Part shown: positions 7,852-13,286 of the stretch, piece after piece
Numbering within the stretch: the first letter of the stretch is position 1
Layout of the letters: every line of letters starts with the position of its first letter
Source of the DNA: Candidatus Omnitrophota bacterium
GTDB taxonomy: Bacteria; Omnitrophota; Gorgyraeia; Tantalellales; Tantalellaceae
Length of the DNA stretch: 13,286 bases
Assembly: GCA_030631915.1 (NCBI GenBank)
Contig: DAOVKF010000031.1
Location: 1-13,286 of the forward strand
Reading direction: 5' to 3'
Notes under the pieces: model-generated
The model's input: the letters and a program-made list of their open reading frames with translations, nothing else
Told to the model about the DNA's origin: nothing
Database searches by the model: none
Program-made: the position numbers and the translations under genes

Positions 7852-8037
7852 CTATAATTTCATGAAAAAATTCAGGAAAGGATCATCAAAACGCCGTTCC
7901 TTTTTCCTGTATCCATAGCTTACCGAAACAAGAACAGCTCCCGCGAAGATGAGCAGCACAGCCACTATCAACGACAAAAGAGGCGGATATAAGGCGATCA
8001 TTATCCCGCTTATGATCAATATAACACCCGCGATCAT
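7852..8037 (-). CDS. Small two-helix membrane protein, DUF3096-like
   Basis: This is a 61-residue protein starting MIAGVILIISG. Two hydrophobic segments (about residues 2-18 and 22-42: IAGVILIISGIMIALYP and LLSLIVAVLLIFAGAVLVSVSYG) are joined by a short Pro-containing turn. A charged cytoplasmic tail (RKKERRFDDPFLNFFMKL) follows. The first half matches my memory of DUF3096, a family of tiny membrane proteins of unknown function with the pattern 'IxGxLALIAGILILxxP'. A longer frame upstream to 8100 exists but runs through the C/G-run hairpin. AAGGAGGG sits six bases before ATG 8037 and fixes the start. It is the first gene of the unit and is followed after 28 bp by the Lon-like protease. A membrane-linked role for the pair is possible, but the sequence does not show it. 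Confidence 0.8.
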   Translation of the reverse strand: MIAGVILIISGIMIALYPPLLSLIVAVLLIFAGAVLVSVSYGYRKKERRFDDPFLNFFMKL

Positions 8038-8042
8038 GTTCA

Positions 8043-8050
8043 CCCTCCTT
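8043..8050 (-). promoter_or_regulatory. Ribosome binding site of the DUF3096-like gene (decides the start)
   Basis: AAGGAGGG on the minus strand has its AGGAGG core six bases from ATG 8037. It rules against the longer frame beginning at 8100. Confidence 0.8.
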
Positions 8051-8055
8051 TCCTG

Positions 8056-8091
8056 CCCCCCCCGCTTTGTTCCCGAAGGGAACAGGGGGGG
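8056..8091 (-). promoter_or_regulatory. Strong GC hairpin in the leader of the DUF3096/Lon unit
   Basis: On the plus strand, eight C (8056-8063), a four-base bulge GCTT, TGTTCCC (8068-8074), loop GAA, GGGAACA (8078-8084) and seven G (8085-8091) can fold into about 14 base pairs with one bulge. It lies between the putative promoter at 8110-8138 and the ribosome binding site at 8043-8050, so it would be in the 5' untranslated leader. No U-run follows, so it is not a standard intrinsic terminator. An RNA-stabilising, attenuating or translation-modulating element is possible. Alternatively it could end read-through from the AEC transporter gene upstream. Confidence 0.6.
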
Positions 8092-8109
8092 ATGACTCAC
8101 TACTTCTGA

Positions 8110-8138
8110 AAGTTACCTTATTGAAAGAAAGTAGTCAA
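8110..8138 (-). promoter_or_regulatory. Putative sigma-70-type promoter of the DUF3096/Lon unit
   Basis: On the minus strand TTGACT (8138-8133) is separated by exactly 17 bases from TAACTT (8115-8110). The -35 box matches consensus at five of six positions; the -10 box is weak. Transcription would begin near 8103, giving a leader of about 65 bases that contains the GC hairpin. Confidence 0.45.
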
Positions 8139-8156
8139 GATTTAGAGCAAATTACT

Positions 8157-8182
8157 GATTCCGGGTTCCGGGTCCCCGGATC
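8157..8182 (-). terminator. Hairpin after the AEC transporter stop; possible transcription end
   Basis: GAT-CCGGG (with one bulged T) pairs with CCCGG-ATC around a nine-base loop, one base past the transporter's stop codon. The region also contains two tandem TTCCGGG copies (8159-8165, 8166-8172), which allow an alternative pairing. There is no T-run downstream on the minus strand, so intrinsic termination is uncertain. Confidence 0.35.
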
Positions 8183-8183
8183 A

Positions 8184-9143
8184 CTATGTCCCGAATACAA
8201 GATGAAATATCCCCAGCCAAAAAGGAATGCTTAAAACAGCGATCAGATGGCTATAGAAAATTATGCTGCTGAAAAATCTGTTATCAGCGCCTGTATACGA
8301 CCCGATAAAAATCAGAGAAACGGCTGTCGGCATTGTGGACTGTAAAAAAAGAAAAAACCTGTAATCACCGCTGACCGGGACCAGGAGTAATAACATGAAC
8401 ACGAACAGTGGGAACACCAGAAGTTTTAACACTACACCGCTTATGATCGGCGCCTTATTCTCGGGAACATACGCGCGGTACCTGCACAGATAGGCTCCCA
8501 GAGTCAACATAGCGACGGGGAAGGAGGCCTGTCCCAGTTGCCTGACAGGCCCCATTACCAGCTCGGGCATGCTGCCTTTTCCAAATACAGCCACCCACAA
8601 AAGTGAAAAAACAGCAGCCACGACCGGAGGGTTTAAAAAAACGTTCCACCTGAAGCCCCTCTTCAGGCCACCCGCCAGGAATAACGGCGCGATAGACCAC
8701 ATCAAAAGATTGAATCCGCTTATAAATAAGAACATGTAGATCAAAAGCCTGTCCGCGATGAGGCCGCTGAATGAAAATATTATCAAATTCATCGGCAGGT
8801 AACCGCAATTCTGGAATCCGACCGCGCACATGAACTCTCTCCTGGACCCGAACCCCCTGAAGAGCTTAAAGACCAGGGCGCCGAGCGCCATGCCGGAAAG
8901 AGAGAACGCGACGGCCGAGACAGGCAAAACCCACCAGTACGCGTACTGCGTAAAACTGAAATGCGTGATCGTCTTTGAGATTATCAGGCTCGGGAACAGG
9001 ATGATGACCAGCAGATAAGTGAGCTTATCGATAAATTTGTCATCGACAAGTTTTAACCTGTAGATCGCGCATCCCAGAAGCACCAGAAAAAAAAGTTTGG
9101 CCATGCCCGCGGCTATGGCTTGAAAAGTGAAATGGATCTCCAT
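8184..9143 (-). CDS. Auxin efflux carrier (AEC) family transporter
   Basis: This is a 319-residue integral membrane protein with about ten hydrophobic helices arranged as two five-helix halves, the AEC/bile-acid-antiporter architecture. Family features are KLFFLVLLGCAIYRLKLVDDKFIDKL at the N-terminus, the FQNCGYLPMNL crossover (usually N-x-G-F/Y-x-G/P) near residue 113, and the C-terminal MPTAVSLIFIGSYTGADNRFFSSIIFYSHLIAVLSIPFW. Bacterial members export or exchange organic acids such as malate or malonate; the substrate here cannot be predicted. It starts at ATG 9143, only eight bases after the pgi stop and with no good Shine-Dalgarno site of its own, suggesting coupling to pgi. It is the last gene of the block; a hairpin follows the stop. 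Confidence 0.9.
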   Translation of the reverse strand: MEIHFTFQAIAAGMAKLFFLVLLGCAIYRLKLVDDKFIDKLTYLLVIILFPSLIISKTITHFSFTQYAYWWVLPVSAVAFSLSGMALGALVFKLFRGFGSRREFMCAVGFQNCGYLPMNLIIFSFSGLIADRLLIYMFLFISGFNLLMWSIAPLFLAGGLKRGFRWNVFLNPPVVAAVFSLLWVAVFGKGSMPELVMGPVRQLGQASFPVAMLTLGAYLCRYRAYVPENKAPIISGVVLKLLVFPLFVFMLLLLVPVSGDYRFFLFLQSTMPTAVSLIFIGSYTGADNRFFSSIIFYSHLIAVLSIPFWLGIFHLVFGT

Positions 9144-9151
9144 GATTATTT

Positions 9152-10447
9152 TTAGTGCCCCGGTTTTCCCAGAAATTCGAACATCTTTTTTTTATAAGAA
9201 TCCACGCCCGGCTGATCGAACGGATTAACGCCCAGGACATAGGCGGAAACAGCCACGGCCTTCTCGAGAAAATAAAAAAGCTGTCCGAGGCAGAACGCTG
9301 ATCTTTCAGGAAGAAAAATAGTGGAATTCGGGACCCCTCCCTCAAAATGGGCCGCCGCAGTCGCCTGATACGCCTGCTTGTTCACAAAAGAGACCTGTTT
9401 GCCGGAAAGGTAATTCAACCCGTCCGGATCCTCTTCCTTCCCGGGGATCGGACAATCGGAATCTTCCCTGTCCTCGATAAGGAACGTCTCAAAGATATTC
9501 CTGCTGCCCGCCTGTATCCACTGTCCCATGGAATGAAGGTCAGTGGTAAAATCACATGAAGCCGGAAATATCCCTTTTTCGCCCTTTCCCTCACTTTCCC
9601 CGAAAAGCTGTTTCCACCATTCCGCGACGTAGTGAAATCCATGATCGAAGTTCGAAAATATCTCGATATTTTTTCCCTTTCGATAAAGAATATTGCGGAC
9701 TGCCGCGTACTTATAACTGATATTCCCGTCCGGATCGCAACTCGCGCTTCGCTCTCTGGCCCTGCGGGCGCCGGCGATAATACCCCGGATGTTTATATCC
9801 GCGCAGGCAACAGGCAGAAGTCCTGCCGCCGTCAAAACGGAAAATCGCCCGCCGACATCCTCCGGTATCACAAAACTCCGGTATCCCATGGCATCGGCCA
9901 TGGACCTGAGAGCTCCTCTTTTCTTATCCGTCGTGCAGACGATCCTGTCCTTTAACCCGGCCGCGCCATACCTCTTCCTCATGAAATCCTCAACAACCCT
10001 GAACGCTATCGCCGGTTCGGTGGTAGTGCCTGACTTGGAAATAACGTTGACGCTGATGTCCCTGTCCCTGCTTTTCACCATTTTCAAAAATTCTTCCAGG
10101 TAGCCCCCGCACAGGTTGTGACCGGCGAAAAGAACCTTTTTTTCGCCTAATCGGGGGGCCATCATCTCGATCGCCGCTTTTGCTCCAAGATAGGAGCCGC
10201 CGATGCCTATGATAATGACGATATCGGAATTACGCTTCATCCTGTCGGCGCACTCTTCGATATCCCCCAGCATATCCGCTGTAGTGCTTTCAGGAAGGTC
10301 CATCCATCCCAGGAAATCATTGCCCGGTCCGGTCCGGTCCGTCAAAAGAGCGTGCGCTTTCTTCACTTCCGGAAAAATGGATCCCAGGTCATTTTCAGAC
10401 ACAAAACCTTCCAGATACCCGGTGTCCAGTCTCAGGTCCTGTTCCAT
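9152..10447 (-). CDS. pgi: Glucose-6-phosphate isomerase
   Basis: Pgi interconverts glucose 6-phosphate and fructose 6-phosphate in glycolysis and gluconeogenesis. At 431 residues it is the short bacterial form (B. subtilis/Thermotoga-like), not the 550-residue E. coli form. It shows the phosphosugar-binding GIGGSYLGA (about 81-89) and SKSGTTTEP (137-145), the signature EDVGGRFSVLT with R201, the catalytic base E284 in FGESEGK, H305 in TDLHSMGQ and K419 in FDQPGVDSYKK. The second signature has Asp where Glu is usual (GVD for GVE), a conservative change. A frame from TTG 10483 would add 12 residues, but AAAGGTGA seven bases before ATG 10447 fixes the shorter start. It lies 45 bp after the deacetylase gene and 8 bp before the AEC transporter gene, all in the same direction. 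Confidence 0.97.
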   Translation of the reverse strand: MEQDLRLDTGYLEGFVSENDLGSIFPEVKKAHALLTDRTGPGNDFLGWMDLPESTTADMLGDIEECADRMKRNSDIVIIIGIGGSYLGAKAAIEMMAPRLGEKKVLFAGHNLCGGYLEEFLKMVKSRDRDISVNVISKSGTTTEPAIAFRVVEDFMRKRYGAAGLKDRIVCTTDKKRGALRSMADAMGYRSFVIPEDVGGRFSVLTAAGLLPVACADINIRGIIAGARRARERSASCDPDGNISYKYAAVRNILYRKGKNIEIFSNFDHGFHYVAEWWKQLFGESEGKGEKGIFPASCDFTTDLHSMGQWIQAGSRNIFETFLIEDREDSDCPIPGKEEDPDGLNYLSGKQVSFVNKQAYQATAAAHFEGGVPNSTIFLPERSAFCLGQLFYFLEKAVAVSAYVLGVNPFDQPGVDSYKKKMFEFLGKPGH

Positions 10448-10454
10448 ATTAACG

Positions 10455-10462
10455 TCACCTTT
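10455..10462 (-). promoter_or_regulatory. Ribosome binding site of pgi (decides the start)
   Basis: AAAGGTGA on the minus strand ends seven bases before ATG 10447. It selects this ATG over ATG 10465 and TTG 10483, neither of which has a comparable site. Confidence 0.7.
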
Positions 10463-10492
10463 CATTGGAAACGGGCGGCTCAAAGCGTCTGG

Positions 10493-11326
10493 CTAATCCC
10501 CGCTTCGCGCCCGCCTGAAAAAATTATAGAAGCCGGACAGTTTTGCCCGGAAATGAAACGGCTTATTCATGTCCGAATTCGTTACTTTTATACGTTTAAG
10601 CTCATATACGTCGACCGCGGGTCTGTCAGAGCCCCTATTGGTCGTGCAGGCCCCTTTGTATCCGGCCAGTTTCACGGCATTTTTCACCTTGCCGTTAAAC
10701 CCGCCCGTCGGATAACAAAAATACCCCGCCTCTTCACCCGTGTGTTCCTCGATATCCTTTTTAGAGCCGGCGACCTCGTCCCATAAAACACGCTCATCCG
10801 TAACAGAAGGCAGATAAACATTGTTCCGGGTATGTCCCCCGAGATCGATCCCGTTTTTACTCATCAGCGACACCTGATCCCATCCCAGGTATCCTTCGCG
10901 CCCATTCACATAACCCGTAATAAGAAATATGGTCGCGGGCATATTATACTTTGCCAGCACGGGAAACGCGTGAATAAAATTATCCTCAAAACCGTCGTCA
11001 AACGTTATAACAACTGTCGCGGGCAGATATCTTCTGCCCTTTTTTAACTCCTGGACCAGAGCATCCAGGGATATCACGGAATATCCCCTTTCATGGAGAA
11101 ATCTGATCTGTTCGGCGAAATTTTGAGGGGTCACGCAAAGAGAGTTATTCGCTTTGTCAGATATGGAATGATACATCAGGATAGGGGTAACCCGGCCGGG
11201 ACATACGTAAAAAAGACAAAGAAAGGCAATAGCGAGTATGATTATCGCGACAATGCCCAGGGCCCGCTTCCACGACCCCGGACCAGGCTCGGTGCGGAAA
11301 AAGCTCATACTGGAAATGCGGAACAT
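10493..11326 (-). CDS. Membrane-anchored polysaccharide deacetylase (CE4/NodB) with altered metal site
   Basis: This 277-residue protein has one N-terminal membrane anchor (about residues 22-42, ALGIVAIIILAIAFLCLFYV) and a periplasmic NodB-type domain. PILMYHSI (48-55) and the VVITFDDGFEDN motif (D110-D111) are typical of PgaB-like members that remove N-acetyl groups from surface polysaccharides. The YPTGGFN segment (205-211) and LKRIKV (243-248) correspond to the usual YPYGxxN and closing RIxV. The metal motif HxxxH is changed: H165-T-R-N-N169, so the second histidine is an asparagine. The codon is AAT, one base from CAT. Activity may be altered or lost. ATG 11326 overlaps the ferredoxin TGA by one base. 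An internal ATG at 11308 is the alternative, and neither has a strong ribosome binding site. The substrate is unknown; peptidoglycan, a capsule or an exopolysaccharide are the options. Confidence 0.9.
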   Translation of the reverse strand: MFRISSMSFFRTEPGPGSWKRALGIVAIIILAIAFLCLFYVCPGRVTPILMYHSISDKANNSLCVTPQNFAEQIRFLHERGYSVISLDALVQELKKGRRYLPATVVITFDDGFEDNFIHAFPVLAKYNMPATIFLITGYVNGREGYLGWDQVSLMSKNGIDLGGHTRNNVYLPSVTDERVLWDEVAGSKKDIEEHTGEEAGYFCYPTGGFNGKVKNAVKLAGYKGACTTNRGSDRPAVDVYELKRIKVTNSDMNKPFHFRAKLSGFYNFFRRARSGD

Positions 11327-11511
11327 CAGGATATGACTATGGCATTAACAGGACACTGGTCCGCGGCGCTTTTCGCATCTTCGAGTTTATCCTCCGGGAT
11401 CTCTTCCACCCCGGCCACAGCCTTGTCATCCTTCATCTCGTATACATCGGGCGCTACCTGCGCGCATATACCGCAACCGATACAGTCATCTGGATTGACC
11501 ACAGCTTTCAT
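11326..11511 (-). CDS. Single [4Fe-4S] cluster ferredoxin
   Basis: This is a 61-residue soluble electron carrier. The cluster ligands are C10, C13 and C16 in CIGCGIC plus C53 in DQCPVNAI. Where two-cluster ferredoxins have another Cys (CxxCxxCxxxC) this protein has A20, so it resembles the single-cluster ferredoxins of Thermotoga and sulfate reducers, which reach about -400 mV. A longer frame to 11571 has no support: the promoter lies inside it, and GAGAGG nine bases before ATG 11511 gives the start MKAVVNPDD. The 3' end overlaps the deacetylase start by one base (TGATG). The redox partner is not in the window. The upstream neighbour is DoxX, 72 bp away with a separate promoter between them. 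Confidence 0.95.
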   Translation of the reverse strand: MKAVVNPDDCIGCGICAQVAPDVYEMKDDKAVAGVEEIPEDKLEDAKSAADQCPVNAIVIS

Positions 11512-11542
11512 CTTGTCACACCTCTCTTTCTTTTTTCGGAAC

Positions 11543-11571
11543 ATTCTATCAGAACAGGGCTTCACGGTCAA
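11543..11571 (-). promoter_or_regulatory. Promoter of the ferredoxin gene
   Basis: On the minus strand TTGACC (11571-11566), 17 bases and TAGAAT (11548-11543) form a near-consensus sigma-70 promoter. A TG one base before the -10 box makes it an extended -10. The start would be near 11536, leaving a 25-base leader that carries the GAGAGG ribosome binding site. This is the best promoter in the window. It would drive ferredoxin, deacetylase, pgi and the AEC transporter. Confidence 0.7.
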
Positions 11572-11576
11572 GACCG
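11565..11576 (-). promoter_or_regulatory. Short dyad CGGTC-AA-GACCG over the ferredoxin -35 box
   Basis: Two perfect five-base arms separated by two bases cover the -35 box. The two-base gap makes an RNA hairpin unlikely, so a protein-binding operator is the more natural reading. A dyad of this length can also arise by chance. Confidence 0.3.
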
Positions 11577-11583
11577 CTGCCTG

Positions 11584-11991
11584 TCACATATCCCAGACCG
11601 ACCAGGTGCCTCCCCCTAAACATATAAGCGGGACACAGGCGGCGATTATTAAAAGATTGTATTCATACCCGCCGTTCTGGATAAAAAAACCATACGCCAG
11701 ATTTATCTTCCATATGCTGACCAGCATTATCACGGTTATTGAGACAGCGGCATACCTCGCCAAAACCCCCAGTACCAGAAATACCCCCCCTGTAAATTCT
11801 ATGCCGGACCATATCAGGGCCAACGCGTGGGGGTCATAAAAGCCCAGGCCTTCCATCATCTTGGTCGTCCCTTCGATCCCTATACCGCCGAACATGCCGA
11901 ATAACTTCTGGGCACCGTGAGCTATGAAGATCATCCCTAAAATAAGCCTTAATACAAACATCGAAAAATCCTTCAAAGTCCCGGCAGCCAT
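11584..11991 (-). CDS. DoxX family membrane protein
   Basis: This 135-residue protein has four predicted membrane helices (about 8-26, 55-75, 80-98, 108-126) and the family hallmark IAHGAQKLFGMFGGIG after the first helix. DoxX proteins form a broad family ranging from a subunit of archaeal terminal quinol oxidase to bacterial redox- or detoxification-associated membrane proteins. The specific role here is unknown. ATG 11991 is preceded by AAGGAGG with an 11-base gap, a little long but the only good site. It is divergent from the comF-like gene. The downstream ferredoxin has its own promoter, so a shared transcript is possible but not required. Confidence 0.93.
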   Translation of the reverse strand: MAAGTLKDFSMFVLRLILGMIFIAHGAQKLFGMFGGIGIEGTTKMMEGLGFYDPHALALIWSGIEFTGGVFLVLGVLARYAAVSITVIMLVSIWKINLAYGFFIQNGGYEYNLLIIAACVPLICLGGGTWSVWDM

Positions 11992-12027
11992 GCTTTTCCC
12001 ATCCTCCTTATTATATGATACTTTTTC

Positions 12028-12055
12028 ATTTTAACGGAACAGCTCATAAAAGCAA
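12028..12055 (-). promoter_or_regulatory. Possible promoter of doxX in the divergent intergenic region
   Basis: In the 118-base doxX/comF intergenic region the minus strand reads TTGCTT (12055-12050), 16 bases, TAAAAT (12033-12028). Transcription would start near 12021, about 30 bases before the ATG. A perfect TATAAT at 12015-12010 is too close to the ribosome binding site to be the -10 box. For the comF-like gene, TTGAAA at 12073-12078 has no -10 box at a normal distance. Confidence 0.35.
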
Positions 12056-12109
12056 GAGAATTTTACGTAAACTTGAAAGGATCCCGGGGATTTTGGTGTC
12101 TAATAATAT

Positions 12110-12775
12110 ATGGGTATTATCGAGCTGTTGGGATCGTGTGTTGATATGCTGATACCCGATGAATGTCCGATCTGCGGCGTCAGGATGACAGCGCATTCTT
12201 CGCCCGTATGCCCGGCATGCCGCGGCTCACTGCTTTCTGAAAGCGCTCTGGCACCGGTGTCTTCCGGACACATACCGGCGATATGGTCCTGTCTTCCTTA
12301 CAGCGGCGTGCTCCGGGAATGTATAAAACAATTCAAATATCACGGCAGAAAAAGAATGACACGTGTTTTTTTTGATCTTGCCGGGGAGTATCTTGCCGAA
12401 AAACCCGTGCCTGTCGATATTATCGATTCTCTCATCCCCGTCCCTATCTGTTCCGCGCGATTGCGGGAGCGCCGATTCAACCAATCCGAACTTATCGCAG
12501 GGATCTTATGCCGCCTGGTTTCCAAACCGGTCTGCGTTCACAATCTGACGAAATCAGAGAATACCCCTCCACAGAACGGTCTTTCCAGGAACAGGAGAAT
12601 AGATAATCTGAAAGGCTCCTTCTTCACCAGGGACCCCGCGGCCATGCGGGACAAAACCATCCTTCTGGTCGATGATGTAATGACCACAGGGGCTACGCTT
12701 GAAACCTGCGCGGAAGAACTCCTGCGGGCCGGAGCGAAAAAAGTGCTGGGATTCACGTTAGCGAGGACTTTATAG
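12110..12775 (+). CDS. ComF family protein (phosphoribosyltransferase-like)
   Basis: This 221-residue cytoplasmic protein has the ComFC/GntX layout. An N-terminal zinc ribbon has C19-x2-C22 and C34-x2-C37, followed by LPYSGVLRECIKQFKYHGRK. LIPVPICSARLRERRFNQSELIA comes next, and the PRPP-binding motif ILLVDDVMTTGATL sits at about 184-197. The family takes part in DNA uptake in competent bacteria and possibly in nucleotide or DNA-damage functions elsewhere. No other competence genes are nearby, so competence itself is not supported. ATG 12110 begins MGIIELLGSCVDMLIPDECPICG, the usual spacing to the zinc ribbon. The ribosome binding site is weak (GGTG about 12 bases upstream). It converges on the LptF/LptG gene with 18 bp between stops. 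Confidence 0.95.
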   Translation: MGIIELLGSCVDMLIPDECPICGVRMTAHSSPVCPACRGSLLSESALAPVSSGHIPAIWSCLPYSGVLRECIKQFKYHGRKRMTRVFFDLAGEYLAEKPVPVDIIDSLIPVPICSARLRERRFNQSELIAGILCRLVSKPVCVHNLTKSENTPPQNGLSRNRRIDNLKGSFFTRDPAAMRDKTILLVDDVMTTGATLETCAEELLRAGAKKVLGFTLARTL

Positions 12776-12778
12776 ATA

Positions 12779-12791
12779 TCGCGCGGCGCGA
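12779..12791. terminator. Small hairpin between convergent comF-like and lptG-like genes
   Basis: TCGCG, loop CGG, CGCGA occupies most of the 18 bases between the two stop codons. It could serve both strands, but there is no T-run on either side and the stem is only five base pairs, so this is weak. Confidence 0.25.
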
Positions 12792-12793
12792 GC

Positions 12794-13286
12794 TTAACTC
12801 CGCTTATTAACAAGATGCACACCCCATAGCGCGAACAGGATGTTGCCGAGCCACGCGGCCAGCACAGGTGGTAAGACCCCTCCCTTGCCCAGGGCGACGC
12901 TTATAGCCGTTACAGGCAAATACAGCATGGCTGCGGCAATGCCCCGTACCATGCCGATAAGGACGTTTGCCCGGCCGGATGATATGCTGAACGGGATCCC
13001 TACCAGTACAGTGACCATCGCCGTAAAAGGAAAAGCCAGTTTGTAATTAAGCTCTACCAGAAGCCGCCTGACCGCCACTGGCGTGCTGAAGCGCAGTATT
13101 CTTATATATTTACTGAGCTGCCTGTAACTCATCAGCCGGGGATCCCACTGCGCGTTAACAAAATCATCCGGGCTCTCCTCAATGGGTATTTTTTTATTCT
13201 TATAAACTTCCGGTTCCCAGGTAAAGTCATTATCAGGCCCGGCATTAAACACCATTACGTCTGTCCCTAACCAGAACCCGTCTTCT
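12794..13286 (-). CDS. LptF/LptG family LPS export permease, C-terminal part (5' truncated by the window)
   Basis: About 164 residues are visible and the frame is open to the right edge (…EDGFWLGTDVMVFNAG). The sequence has the YjgP/YjgQ family C-terminal half: a periplasmic beta segment, then RFSTPVAVRRLLVELNYKLAFPFTAMVTVLVGIPFSISSGR. Further membrane helices follow, containing GIAAAMLYLPVTAISVALGKGGVLPPVLAAWLGNILFALWG. These permeases work with LptB in the inner membrane to extract LPS and pass it to LptC/LptA, so the organism very likely has an LPS-bearing outer membrane. LptF and LptG are hard to separate. The LVELNYKLAFPF and ALGKGGxLPPxLAAWLPN-like pattern fits LptG slightly better, but I leave the symbol open. 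The full protein should be about 350-390 residues. Confidence 0.9.
   Translation of the reverse strand, partial: EDGFWLGTDVMVFNAGPDNDFTWEPEVYKNKKIPIEESPDDFVNAQWDPRLMSYRQLSKYIRILRFSTPVAVRRLLVELNYKLAFPFTAMVTVLVGIPFSISSGRANVLIGMVRGIAAAMLYLPVTAISVALGKGGVLPPVLAAWLGNILFALWGVHLVNKRS

Noticed and set aside
7188..7865. Long plus-strand open frame (225 codons) antisense to the Lon-like gene
   Set aside because: It lies wholly opposite a well-supported coding sequence, has no recognisable domain and no ribosome binding site; it is a shadow of the minus-strand codon pattern.
10326..10340. Three tandem GGTCC units
   Set aside because: They lie within the pgi coding region (DRTGPG codons) and are explained by codon choice; too short for a functional repeat.
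11093..11839. Plus-strand open frame of 248 codons across deacetylase, ferredoxin and doxX
   Set aside because: It runs antisense through three recognised genes and through the ferredoxin promoter; its translation has no coherent domain.
12010..12015. Perfect TATAAT upstream of doxX
   Set aside because: It directly abuts the AAGGAGG ribosome binding site, so transcription starting from it would begin in or after that site; no matching -35 box at 17 bases.
1..13286. tRNA, rRNA, CRISPR array, transposase or integrase
   Set aside because: No direct-repeat/spacer pattern, cloverleaf-like segment, rRNA-like stretch or mobile-element protein was seen; coding genes occupy nearly the whole window.

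Overview
The window looks like a chromosomal stretch from an uncultivated, Gram-negative-type bacterium of the PVC neighbourhood, perhaps Candidatus Omnitrophota. The support is indirect: a PEP-CTERM surface protein with a planctomycete/PVC-like ectodomain, an LptF/LptG permease implying an outer membrane with LPS, a two-membrane-type Na+/H+ antiporter with CBS domains, and dense minus-strand operons with good Shine-Dalgarno sites. The phylum is an inference, not a demonstration. No rRNA, tRNA, CRISPR array, transposase or integrase is visible, and no gene-free stretch exceeds 150 bases.

Layout, left to right. The left edge holds the 3' part of a plus-strand PEP-CTERM protein gene (1-555). 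A minus-strand block follows. In transcription order it is a CBS-domain cation:proton antiporter (5351-3708), a secreted protein of unknown function, a single-CTD J-domain protein, an Elp3-like radical SAM enzyme and a DUF6873 (GME-fold-like) protein ending at 602. Three of the junctions are 15 bp or less, so this is probably one transcription unit. To its right is a two-gene unit: a small DUF3096-like membrane protein and a large Lon-family protease (LonB/LonC-like). It has its own putative promoter and a strong leader hairpin (8138-5400).

Next come, in transcription order, DoxX (11991), a single-cluster ferredoxin with a convincing promoter of its own, a membrane-anchored polysaccharide deacetylase overlapping the ferredoxin stop by one base, glucose-6-phosphate isomerase, and an auxin-efflux-carrier-type transporter ending at 8184. 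A ComF-family phosphoribosyltransferase (12110-12775) is divergent from doxX. It converges on an LptG/LptF permease fragment cut by the right edge.

Functionally the window mixes central carbon metabolism (pgi), envelope functions (LptG, polysaccharide deacetylase, PEP-CTERM, antiporter) and protein quality control (J protein, Lon-like protease). I see no complete new defence or mobile system. The points most worth a second look are the DUF6873/radical SAM gene pair inside the antiporter operon, the J protein with a CPCC loop in a truncated substrate-binding region, the deacetylase lacking the second metal-binding histidine, and the leader hairpin and promoter dyad in the intergenic regions. 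Several starts were moved inward because strong ribosome binding sites point to internal ATGs (Lon-like, DUF3096, Pgi, ferredoxin).
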